Assembly: GCF_022174665.1 (NCBI RefSeq)
Contig: NZ_CP076562.1
Location: 1,938,525-2,002,524, forward strand
Direction: 5' to 3'
Source of the DNA: Eubacterium sp. MSJ-33
GTDB taxonomy: Bacteria; Bacillota; Clostridia; Lachnospirales; Lachnospiraceae
DNA: 64,000 nucleotides
The notes below the pieces were generated by a model. It was not told the DNA's origin. It saw only the letters and a program-made list of their open reading frames with translations, and did not search any database. Both the position numbers and the translations under genes were made by a program. Shown piece after piece: positions 1-7,767 of the stretch (positions are counted from its first letter, which is position 1; every line of letters starts with the position of its first letter).

Positions 1-180
1 CAAAAAATCCAGATAATCGCCACGAAGCTCTACCATATCAATGGCAGAGCTTCTCTGTGACTGCTTTATCTGATTCGCCTGTATCAGAATTTCTTCTGCC
101 GTTTTACCGACGAGTGGAACGCAGATCTTCGGTCTGTCAAAACCGATGATGCAGCGTTTTATTTTACAATAACGAATCAT
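1..180 (-). CDS. aroD: 3-dehydroquinate dehydratase type I, N-terminal part (runs off the window)
   Basis: The first 60 codons of a minus-strand gene are visible and the frame stays open to position 1. The peptide contains a KICVPLVGKTAEEIL stretch followed by IDMVELRGDYL. This is the usual opening of class I dehydroquinases, in which strand 1 carries the P.I.VPL..T pattern and the D..ELR.D motif lines the substrate pocket. The enzyme makes 3-dehydroshikimate in the shikimate pathway. An AGAGG motif sits about 7 nt before the ATG. The gene starts 24 nt after the stop of the large membrane protein upstream, so it could be co-transcribed with it. The catalytic His and Lys lie outside the window. 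Confidence 0.8.
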   Translation of the reverse strand, partial: MIRYCKIKRCIIGFDRPKICVPLVGKTAEEILIQANQIKQSQRSSAIDMVELRGDYLDFL

Positions 181-204
181 AGTTTTTCCTCTATTGGTTT
201 TGTT

Positions 205-2718
205 CTAATTCATCTTCTCATAATACTGTGAAGACAGTGCCTGAAGCAAATCATCCACAGAATAATCATCGTCATCAAGATAAATACAGGCACTTATCAT
301 CATGTATACACCCGGTTCTACTTCCATAACAGCTGTTATATTCTGACAATTCATATCAAAAGCAACATAAGTCTGTATATTATAGAGAACCTCTTTTCCG
401 TCCACCGTTGCTGTCTGGTTCGTCTGTGTCTCTGTAATCTCATAGCTGTCTATATTTGCGAGATCGTAATATATCATATCCAGAGCAGCCTGTGCATCAC
501 TTGCATTCTCTATGTTGTAAGAAAGGGATGAATATTCACTTGTAGAGAATGTAACCGAATATCCGTTAGAATCCGCATAATCAAAATCAAAGCCAGGAAT
601 ACATCCTTTAATCTTGTATTTACACGCCTCATCTAATGTCTGTACATATGCATTATCCAGTGTTACAGTATCCTGGCTAATATCCTGATCATCGATGTAC
701 GCATCCCCATCTGTTGCAATCTCTTCTTCCTCTGCAGAGTCAAACAGATCTGAACTCGTACCAAGCAGACCACTGATCGTATTCCACAGATTCATAAATT
801 GAGAATTATCCTGCAGATTCTGCAGCCATGCAGTCATCAACGGCTCGCTTTCATCCGCAAAAGTACGCATATCTTCCTCTGTCATAGTTGAAAGATCATA
901 TACCTTCTTGCTGTCATCCTTCTTCGCAACGGTTGTATTGTTTGTATCTATCTTAATCTCAAAATCACCATTACATATTGTCTGATTTGCAGCTTTTACT
1001 TCATAGGAATCAATCACCATAGTATAACCAACACCCTTATTGATATCCTTGATTGCTCCCTTGTAGTTGAGCACATATGTATCTGCACCAATAATATTTG
1101 CACTGATTGTATTATCAAAAGTATTATCTGCCTTATTATAATTCTTCTGCCAATCTACAGACAGATAAGAATCAGCGGAAATCTTAAATGTACTTGTTAC
1201 ATTATCTCCGGACTCTACAATGTCTTTTGTGAAGTTCACGTCAATCTCTTTATCTCCATAAAAAGCTGTCACACTACCATTCACATTCTTACCAATATCA
1301 TGTGCTTCAAACTTGATACCGGCAGAAGTTCCTGATACATCAAAGCTCAAGTTTCCAGACAGATCCTTGTCGCCGGCATCCAGCCAGAAATCATAATCGA
1401 CCTTCAGAACACCCATCAGATTCACCTGATCTTTACATGTGATTTTGACTGCTCTCTTGCCTTTTATGTAGACCTTTACCTGCAGATCATCTTTGATAAT
1501 GCTTGGAACCATGGCCTTCAACTGTTCCATAGTATACTCATAATCCGATGCACTCATACCCATCTGATCAAGTGTATCCTCCGATTCTGTTACAACCTCT
1601 GTGAGTCCGTCAATCGCAGATATACATGCGTCCTGCAGATCTTCCTTTGACCATGTCACATAATATTCTTTGGCGGTTACTGTTTCACCATTCACAGTAA
1701 TCTTTGCTTTTCCCTGCTTCTCAAATTCCGCAGCATCCCACACAGTCTCAAGCGCATCAACATATCCGCTTGCAACCGTGGAATCACTCGAGCTTGAAGC
1801 AAACATATTTGCACTCATTCCGGAAAATGCAGAAGCATCCAGTCCCATAGACTGTCCAATTGGAGAATTTGCGATTGCTCCCATCGGATCATCAGTCGGA
1901 CACTGAAGATATCCCTCCAGAATATTCGGCACACCAATCGTCATTGTATCTTCATCTGTAAATAATTCGTATGCATATATGTCTTCCCCGCCAACTGTGA
2001 TTGATCCATTGGCAGATGATTCTTTATTTTTCTGATCTGTCACCTGATTATGTGTCCATCCAAGTGTATATGCATTTTCACCCTCACCCGCGCTCATCGA
2101 AGCCGTAAATGAGGAAGTTCCGCCATTTTCCTGTAAGGCTTTCATAATCTCATCCGTGTCAACAACATCATCCCGCGTATCATTTGAGCTGTACGAAGAA
2201 AATGTCTCTTCAATCGCATCTAATACAACTTCTTTATCCGACTTGAAAAGCTTCGGAAGAAAAATCACGCCACATACTACAAGTGCGACTGCTGCCACTC
2301 CACCGCCGATAATGCCGGCAAGCTTTCCTTTTGTCATCGGTTTTTTCGACTTCTTCGGTTTCTTGCCTTCCGGCTGCACTGGCTGCTGTCCGTAATATCC
2401 TGTCATATCCGGCTGTCCCGGCTGCTGTCCGTAATATCCTGTCATATCCGGCTGTCCCGGCTGCTGTCCGTAATATCCTGTCATATCCGGCTGCACCGGC
2501 TGCTGTCCGTAATATCCTGTCATATCCGGCTGTCCCGGCTGCGGGTTCGTATATCCAGTCATATCCGGCTGCACCGACTGCTGCGGGTTTGTATATCCCG
2601 TCATATCCGGCTGCACCGGTTGCTGCGGGTTCGTATATCCCGTCATATCCGGCTGCACCGGCTGCTGCGGGTTTGTATACCCTGTCATATTTGGCTGCTG
2701 TGTGTTATTCTCGTCCAT
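205..2718 (-). CDS. Large single-pass membrane protein with tandem DMTGY repeats
   Basis: Unrecognised protein of 837 residues. Residues 1 to about 115 hold eight tandem repeats of 13-14 residues, each beginning (D/N)MTGY. The first four are TNPQ-type and the last four YGQQ-type, all rich in Gln, Pro and Gly. A Lys-rich stretch (GKKPKKSKKPMTKGK) and one hydrophobic segment (about 130-155) follow. The remaining 680 residues look extracytoplasmic: many Asp, Thr and Ser, and an acidic EEEEIATDGD patch. The topology suggests a cytoplasmic repeat tail and a large outside domain, but no enzyme motif is visible. The next gene upstream (26 nt away) has the same Q/Y-rich tail plus membrane-anchor design, so the two are probably an operon. 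Confidence 0.8.
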   Translation of the reverse strand: MDENNTQQPNMTGYTNPQQPVQPDMTGYTNPQQPVQPDMTGYTNPQQSVQPDMTGYTNPQPGQPDMTGYYGQQPVQPDMTGYYGQQPGQPDMTGYYGQQPGQPDMTGYYGQQPVQPEGKKPKKSKKPMTKGKLAGIIGGGVAAVALVVCGVIFLPKLFKSDKEVVLDAIEETFSSYSSNDTRDDVVDTDEIMKALQENGGTSSFTASMSAGEGENAYTLGWTHNQVTDQKNKESSANGSITVGGEDIYAYELFTDEDTMTIGVPNILEGYLQCPTDDPMGAIANSPIGQSMGLDASAFSGMSANMFASSSSDSTVASGYVDALETVWDAAEFEKQGKAKITVNGETVTAKEYYVTWSKEDLQDACISAIDGLTEVVTESEDTLDQMGMSASDYEYTMEQLKAMVPSIIKDDLQVKVYIKGKRAVKITCKDQVNLMGVLKVDYDFWLDAGDKDLSGNLSFDVSGTSAGIKFEAHDIGKNVNGSVTAFYGDKEIDVNFTKDIVESGDNVTSTFKISADSYLSVDWQKNYNKADNTFDNTISANIIGADTYVLNYKGAIKDINKGVGYTMVIDSYEVKAANQTICNGDFEIKIDTNNTTVAKKDDSKKVYDLSTMTEEDMRTFADESEPLMTAWLQNLQDNSQFMNLWNTISGLLGTSSDLFDSAEEEEIATDGDAYIDDQDISQDTVTLDNAYVQTLDEACKYKIKGCIPGFDFDYADSNGYSVTFSTSEYSSLSYNIENASDAQAALDMIYYDLANIDSYEITETQTNQTATVDGKEVLYNIQTYVAFDMNCQNITAVMEVEPGVYMMISACIYLDDDDYSVDDLLQALSSQYYEKMN
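2378..2715 (-). repeat. In-gene tandem repeats encoding DMTGY units
   Basis: About eight direct repeats of 39-42 bp, read on plus as variants of gtcatatccggctg. They are in frame and encode (D/N)MTGYTNPQQPVQP- or DMTGYYGQQPGQP-like units. The near-identity of neighbouring units at DNA level suggests recent slippage or recombination. Confidence 0.85.
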
Positions 2719-2744
2719 TTCATCCCTCCTGATTTACTCACTCT

Positions 2745-3782
2745 TTAATTATAAGCAGACTTTCTTTCCATACATACACTCACGATTGCAAGTACAATAC
2801 CAAGCATCAAAGCAACTGCACCAATCCCCATAATTGAGAAGAAATGTCTCGAGCAAACCATTAGCCAGATTAAACTTCCCAGAGAAACACCTGCACACAC
2901 AAGTTTTGGTATCTTCATATTTGCAACACTGAATACGAACAATGCAATTCCCGATACGAGAAGCAGCCACGGGGTCACCGCAAGTGCGACCTTTCCTTTT
3001 AACAAAAGATGTGCTGTACCGAACACTTCTTTCTCCGTGCTCTTCCTGATCGGGGCTCCGATCTCGTCCTCTAAATCATCCATTGCACTACTATTTTCTG
3101 CTGTCTTCAATGCTGCAGCAATTGAATCGGTTGACATTACATATCCGTAAGAGTATCCATATAATTGGGATGCTAATACACTGACACTATGATCGATTGT
3201 GTTACTGAGCTTTGCCATCTCAAACAATGTCAATCCATCTGCTGCCTTTACTTTCAAAACTACATCATCATCTGCAATCGTCTGTTTCATATGAACAGAT
3301 GCAAAGTTCATAAAAGGCATCATGATCAACAACATAGCACCAATGATTCCGAGCAGACAATGCAGACTGATTCCCATTCTTTTTGCATTTCCGGTAAACT
3401 GTGTTTTCACATTTTTAACGCTGTCTGCAAAGCTTTTTCTTGGTTGCGACTGACCATACGCATACGGCTGACCATACCCCTGTTGTGAATATGGCTGGTT
3501 ATAGCCTTGCTGTTGATATGGTTGTGCATACCCTTGCTGGTATTGTGCACCATACGCTTGCTGATATGATTGTTCTGCATACCCCTGCTGTCCATACGCC
3601 TGACTGAAAGATGCCTGCTGTCCTGCGTCATATCCACCTGGTTGCTGCATCTGTCCCTGTTGTACCTGATTGTATGCATCATATACCTGCTGATTATTCG
3701 CCGGCTGTGCATTCATCGGCTGATCTGGCATATAAAACTGTGGCTGCTGATTCGCATACACCGTCTTGTCATCGTTTTCCAT
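2745..3782 (-). CDS. Q/Y-rich membrane protein of the zinc-ribbon/Q-tail family
   Basis: 345 residues. Residues 1 to about 110 are low complexity (Gln, Tyr, Gly, Ala, with repeated QQGY and QPY). After RKSFADSVKNVK comes a membrane segment (GIIGAMLLIMMPFMNFASVH), a short outside region containing LTLFEMAKLS, then further hydrophobic segments and a basic end. The first membrane segment and the following LFEM motif resemble those of the proteins at 58908-59831 and 59938-60744, so I regard them as paralogues. This one lacks the N-terminal zinc ribbon. Function unknown. Confidence 0.75.
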   Translation of the reverse strand: MENDDKTVYANQQPQFYMPDQPMNAQPANNQQVYDAYNQVQQGQMQQPGGYDAGQQASFSQAYGQQGYAEQSYQQAYGAQYQQGYAQPYQQQGYNQPYSQQGYGQPYAYGQSQPRKSFADSVKNVKTQFTGNAKRMGISLHCLLGIIGAMLLIMMPFMNFASVHMKQTIADDDVVLKVKAADGLTLFEMAKLSNTIDHSVSVLASQLYGYSYGYVMSTDSIAAALKTAENSSAMDDLEDEIGAPIRKSTEKEVFGTAHLLLKGKVALAVTPWLLLVSGIALFVFSVANMKIPKLVCAGVSLGSLIWLMVCSRHFFSIMGIGAVALMLGIVLAIVSVCMERKSAYN

Positions 3783-3806
3783 ATAAGTCCTCCCTCTTTA
3801 TTAGAC

Positions 3807-4874
3807 TTAATATATCTTTGCTTCTTCCTCTCCATTTAATACACGAAGTGCGCCCTGTGCCAGAGCAAGAAGCTCATCCTCGCCACCATATACGGTAACA
3901 GGCGCGATAAACTGTACTCTCTTTGTGATCTCTTCTGTTGCATACTTACCATATGCGATACCGCCTGTCAGGATAATCTGATCTACCTTACCGGAGAGAA
4001 CCGCTGCCTGAGCTCCGATATCCTTCGATACCTGATATAAGAATGCATCGAATACAAGCTGTGCATGCTCATCGCCATTCTTTGCCATAGCCTCGATATC
4101 TCTTGCATCGTTTGAACCACAATAAGCATTGAAGCCTGCCTTACCAACAAGCTGCTTAATCATTTCTTTCTCTGTGTACTTTCCTGAATAGCACAGACGA
4201 ACCAGTTCACCGTTTGGAACACCGCCGGCACGCTCCGGTGAAAATGCTCCATCGCCATCCAATGCATTAAATACATCGACTACCTTACCTCCTGTATGGG
4301 CACCAACAGAAACACCGCCACCCATATGAACAACGATCAGGTTTAAATCTTCATACTTCTTACCAACTTCCTTTGCATAACGCTTTGCAACTGCCTTCTG
4401 GTTTAATGCATGGAAAATACTTGTTCTAGGAAGCTCCGGATGTCCGGAAAGTCTTGCAACATCCTGTAATTCGTCAACAACAACCGGATCAACGATATAA
4501 GCCGGGATTCCAAGCTCATCAGCGAAATCCTTTGCCAGAATACCACCGAGGTTTGATGCATGCTCGCCACGCTTTGCCTCTACTAAGTCCTTTACCAGCT
4601 CATCTGTAACTGTGTATGTACCACCCGGAATTGGCTTAAGCAGACCACCACGGCCTACAACAACATCCAGTGTCTTAATATCGAAATTATTCTCTGCTAA
4701 AACCTTAGCGATAACATCCTTACGGAAGTCCTTCTGTGCAACGATCGAATCGAACTGTGCAATCTCCTCAGTCGAGTGACGCAGTGTCTCCTCGAACAAC
4801 AATGTCTCATCCTCAAATACACCAATCTTAGTGGATGTAGAACCCGGATTGATGATCAATGACTTATAACTCAT
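3807..4874 (-). CDS. buk: Butyrate kinase
   Basis: 355-residue acetokinase-family enzyme. It converts butyryl phosphate and ADP to butyrate and ATP, the last step of the ptb-buk route of butyrate formation. The N-terminal phosphate-binding motif [10 protein letters not shown] lies at residues 9-18, and [11 protein letters not shown] and LTGGIAYG nucleotide-site motifs follow. The length matches butyrate kinases rather than the longer acetate kinases (about 400 residues). The start at 4874 is chosen because AGGAGG lies about 7 nt upstream; the open frame extends 12 codons further without such a site. ptb lies directly upstream, but a 146-nt hairpin element (4923-5068) sits between the two, ending 48 nt before this start. 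Confidence 0.93.
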   Translation of the reverse strand: MSYKSLIINPGSTSTKIGVFEDETLLFEETLRHSTEEIAQFDSIVAQKDFRKDVIAKVLAENNFDIKTLDVVVGRGGLLKPIPGGTYTVTDELVKDLVEAKRGEHASNLGGILAKDFADELGIPAYIVDPVVVDELQDVARLSGHPELPRTSIFHALNQKAVAKRYAKEVGKKYEDLNLIVVHMGGGVSVGAHTGGKVVDVFNALDGDGAFSPERAGGVPNGELVRLCYSGKYTEKEMIKQLVGKAGFNAYCGSNDARDIEAMAKNGDEHAQLVFDAFLYQVSKDIGAQAAVLSGKVDQIILTGGIAYGKYATEEITKRVQFIAPVTVYGGEDELLALAQGALRVLNGEEEAKIY

Positions 4875-4922
4875 TTTATTATCCTCCTTTATATGTATGC
4901 TAATGTGCAATATATGTATATC

Positions 4923-5068
4923 GGTTGGACATACGGAACTATTCTACGCAGACGCGCTCTCGCTCGGTTCATCACGCAGTGGTACTAAATTCGCGACAAA
5001 AACAGTCGCTCATTAAGTGCCAGCGTGCTTCAACGGTCTGCTTAAGAATCAGTTCCGTATGTCCAACC
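4923..5068 (-). repeat. Structured leader/repeat element, copy 1 (ptb-buk spacer)
   Basis: Outer arms ggttggacatacggaact (4923-4940) and agttccgtatgtccaacc (5051-5068) are a perfect 18-bp inverted repeat. The enclosed core, read on minus, runs from GCAGACC to GTCTGC. It contains CACGCTGG, GGCACTTAA, TTTAGTACCA and GCGTG segments that pair with each other, and an apical hairpin GCGAC-tgttttt-GTCGC. The same core recurs at 17624-17772 and 38481-38692 with different arms and a different apical stem. It lies 48 nt upstream of buk in the transcribed sense. The family is unknown to me. Confidence 0.85.
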
Positions 5069-5109
5069 ATATCTGCTATATCTTTCTGCACATTTGAATG
5101 TGCTTGTAA

Positions 5110-6027
5110 TTACTGGTTCTTCTTTAAGTTCTCAGCTACGATCGCTGCAAGGGCAATCGAATTAACCTTTGTCTCAAATGTATCGGAACGGGATGTCAGG
5201 ATAACCGGTGCCTTTGTACCTGTTAAGATACAGCCATTCTTAACCTTTGCTGTGTGAACCAGTGTCTTGTATGTGATATTACCTGCATGAATGTCTGGGA
5301 ACAATAAGATATCTGCATCACCGACAATCTTACGGTTTGTTGCTCCCTTATGCTTTGCAGCTTCCGGATCAATCGCAAGATCCATAGAAAGCGGTCCGTC
5401 CACGATACAGCCTGTGATCTTACCCTCCTCGTTCATCTTTGTAAGCTCAGCTGCGTCTACTGTAACAGGCATCTTCGGATTTACTACCTCTACGGCTGCA
5501 AGCGGAGCTACCTTTGGACACTCGATACCGCACGCATGTGCAACTGCAACTGTATTGCTGATGATATCTACCTTGTCCTCCAATGTTGGGTATGGAATAA
5601 ATGCAACGTCGGTCAGGAAGAACATCTTCTCGAAGCCTTCAATCTCAAACAAACATACATGTGACAAAGCCTTACCAGTTCTAAGTCCCACTTCCTTATT
5701 GAGTACACTCTTCAAGAATCCCTTTGTGTCAATGAGACCCTTCATGTACATATCTGCCTCTCCATCATGTACAAGCTTTACTGCTGTAAGAGCTGCTTCT
5801 GTCGGATCCTTCACGTCAATAATCTCAAAGCCCTCTAAACTCATATCCATGCTTGCAGCGATTTCCTTGATCTTATCAGCATCTCCGACCAGAATCGCAT
5901 CTGCGATATCCTTGTCCTTCGCTGCCTTTACTGCCTCAAGAACTGCATCATCCTGTGCAACTGCAACGGCAAGCTTCTTCTTGCTGCATGATTTGATCTG
6001 CTCAAGTAATCCTTCAAAATTCTTCAT
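5110..6027 (-). CDS. ptb: Phosphate butyryltransferase
   Basis: 305 residues of the PTA_PTB phosphotransacylase family. It exchanges CoA for phosphate on butyryl-CoA to give butyryl phosphate, the substrate of the kinase encoded downstream. The short single-domain length and the pairing with buk favour phosphate butyryltransferase over phosphate acetyltransferase. Visible family features are an N-terminal VAVAQDDAVLEAV stretch, the central MKGLIDTKGFLKSVLN segment, and the C-terminal FPDIHAGNITYKTLVH glycine-containing motif. RBS AGGAAGAG is near the start. The pair implies the ptb-buk rather than the but (CoA-transferase) butyrate route. Confidence 0.92.
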   Translation of the reverse strand: MKNFEGLLEQIKSCSKKKLAVAVAQDDAVLEAVKAAKDKDIADAILVGDADKIKEIAASMDMSLEGFEIIDVKDPTEAALTAVKLVHDGEADMYMKGLIDTKGFLKSVLNKEVGLRTGKALSHVCLFEIEGFEKMFFLTDVAFIPYPTLEDKVDIISNTVAVAHACGIECPKVAPLAAVEVVNPKMPVTVDAAELTKMNEEGKITGCIVDGPLSMDLAIDPEAAKHKGATNRKIVGDADILLFPDIHAGNITYKTLVHTAKVKNGCILTGTKAPVILTSRSDTFETKVNSIALAAIVAENLKKNQ

Positions 6028-6063
6028 TGTTTTGTTCTCTTCCTTTCCTCTTCCATCCTCTTT

Positions 6064-6282
6064 TTATGAGTCTTTGTTGTTTTTTACGTCCAAGATTGCT
6101 GAAACGGTGCACAATGCGATTGCCACGAATCCCATAGCGCGATCGATATGCTTACTCATCTGCCTTCTTCGTTTTTCCTTAAGCTTTCTCTCTTTGCGCG
6201 ACATACGCTTCGCCGGTTCCCTGTGAAGCGTTTTCGCCGGCTTTGCCTTCTTCGGTTTTTTCGGAGTCTTCAGTCTTGACAT
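6064..6282 (-). CDS. Small basic membrane protein, unknown function
   Basis: 72 residues. The first 45 are extremely rich in Lys and Arg (LKTPKKPKKAKPAK, SRKERKLKEKRRRQ). The C-terminal part has one hydrophobic helix (AMGFVAIALCTVSAIL). The ATG at 6282 is preferred over a GTG nine bases earlier because AGAAGG lies about 8 nt before it. It sits between the MATE gene and ptb on the same strand. It could be a positively charged membrane-anchored RNA- or ribosome-associated peptide, but that is only a guess. Confidence 0.6.
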   Translation of the reverse strand: MSRLKTPKKPKKAKPAKTLHREPAKRMSRKERKLKEKRRRQMSKHIDRAMGFVAIALCTVSAILDVKNNKDS

Positions 6283-6330
6283 CGTTTTCACCTTCTTTGA
6301 CGTTATTATAATCTTTAAAATTATACCATT

Positions 6331-7668
6331 TTAAGCGGATTTTCGCAACATCTGTTCTGGCGGCTTCGCGAAATAAGCCACAGTCAGCAGAATCGTCATA
6401 CAGACCCAGCTGATTGGTTCCGTAAGTGCCACGCCGAAATAAGCAAGTCTCGGCACCAGAATCGTTGCAGAAAGTACCTTGATTGTCATCTCTACAACAC
6501 TCGAGCACACCGGTATTACCTTCCGCCCCATCCCCTGCAGACTGCACCGCAGGATAAATAGTGGTCCAAGCACATAGAAAAATACAATACTGATCCGGGA
6601 ATACATCACCGCAGAGTCTACAATTGTCGCATTATCGGTAGACGCAAGCCATGTAAATACCGGCCTGCCAAATGCAAAGCAGATAATTACAAGTACCGTT
6701 GTTATTCCCGTTGCCATAACAACGGCATGACGAATCCCTCTGCGAATACGTGCCGGTTCTCCAGCACCCATATTCTGACTTACAAAGGTTGTCATTGCAT
6801 TTCCCAGACAATAAAGTGATACCGTAAATATATCAAACACTTTTCTTGCCGCGGTATGTGCCGCAACAATCGCTGTTCCAAGTTCGTTAATTGCACTCTG
6901 CAGCACAATCGTTCCGAAATTCACGACAAGTGACATAAATCCCATCGCAAGCCCCGTCGTAAGGAGCTCACTGTACTGCCCTTCCACCGGTTTCCACTCG
7001 TCCTTCTCCGGTATGATATCCCGGAACTTAAGCAGGATATACCCAAGACAAAGCACCGCAGAAAGTGCCTGCGAGATGATTGTTGCCCATGCAGCGCCCT
7101 GGATTCCCATATGAAATCCATTTACAAACAGCAGGTCCAGTCCGATATTGACGAACACGGAGATAATCAGACAATAAAGAGGCGTCCGGCTGTCACCAAC
7201 CGCGCGCAGTACATTTGCACACATATTATAAACAGACACAAATATGATGCCATATAAAATGATACGCACATACGCAAGTGCCGGGTTCATAATATCTTCC
7301 GGTGTTGCCAGAAGTTTCAGGATCGCAGGAATCAAAAGCAAGATTAACACGGTAAGCACAACTGCACCAGCCAGCGTCAATAACACAGTACCGGCCACCA
7401 TGCGCCGCATACGTTTATAATCCTTTCCTCCGAAACTATTTGCAATCGGAATCGCAAATCCAAGTGTCAGGGAATTCAAAAATCCGATTAAAGTGTTCGA
7501 TACAACACTTGTGGCACCAACGGCTGCAAATGCTTCGGTGCCAACAAATGTACTTACTATCTTACTGTCTGCTATATTATATAATTGTTGGAATATGCTG
7601 CCAAATATCATCGGTATGGCAAATAAAATAATCACCTTTGCCGGGTAGCCTTTTGTCAGATCTTTCAT
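6331..7668 (-). CDS. MATE-family multidrug/cation exporter
   Basis: 445 residues with about 12 hydrophobic segments arranged as two MatE halves. The N-terminus (GYPAKVIILFAIPMIFGSIFQQLYNIADSKIV) shows the conserved P and the QQLYN..D.. pattern of the family, and FVSQNMGAGEPARIRRG in the second half matches the conserved MatE loop. It probably exports drugs or organic cations using a Na+ or H+ gradient; the substrate cannot be read from sequence. The C-terminus (MLRKSA) ends about 50 nt before the small basic protein. Confidence 0.9.
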   Translation of the reverse strand: MKDLTKGYPAKVIILFAIPMIFGSIFQQLYNIADSKIVSTFVGTEAFAAVGATSVVSNTLIGFLNSLTLGFAIPIANSFGGKDYKRMRRMVAGTVLLTLAGAVVLTVLILLLIPAILKLLATPEDIMNPALAYVRIILYGIIFVSVYNMCANVLRAVGDSRTPLYCLIISVFVNIGLDLLFVNGFHMGIQGAAWATIISQALSAVLCLGYILLKFRDIIPEKDEWKPVEGQYSELLTTGLAMGFMSLVVNFGTIVLQSAINELGTAIVAAHTAARKVFDIFTVSLYCLGNAMTTFVSQNMGAGEPARIRRGIRHAVVMATGITTVLVIICFAFGRPVFTWLASTDNATIVDSAVMYSRISIVFFYVLGPLFILRCSLQGMGRKVIPVCSSVVEMTIKVLSATILVPRLAYFGVALTEPISWVCMTILLTVAYFAKPPEQMLRKSA

Positions 7669-7713
7669 CCTATTTTTTCATTCCTTACAATATAAAAATT
7701 CTTTAGTATAAGC

Positions 7714-7753
7714 ACAACACCCCATTCTGCACAAAAGCATGAATGGGGGTTGT
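7714..7753 (-). terminator. Hairpin downstream of glmS, probable terminator
   Basis: Inverted repeat acaacaccccattc / gaatgggggttgt with a 13-nt loop, placed between the glmS stop and the MATE gene. On minus it is followed by a mixed AT stretch rather than a clean U tract, so termination is likely but not certain. Confidence 0.55.
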
Positions 7754-7767
7754 ATATCTTACATTAA

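Noticed and set aside
2331-2732. Plus-strand 133-codon frame rich in YPAAP repeats
   Set aside because: Shadow of the tandem repeats of the minus-strand 837-residue gene; no RBS.
3189-3488. 99-codon plus frame inside the Q/Y-rich gene
   Set aside because: Cys/His-rich shadow of a real gene on the opposite strand.
4923-5068. Simple Rho-independent terminator for ptb
   Set aside because: No U tract follows, the core is shared with two other loci, and buk follows in the same direction.
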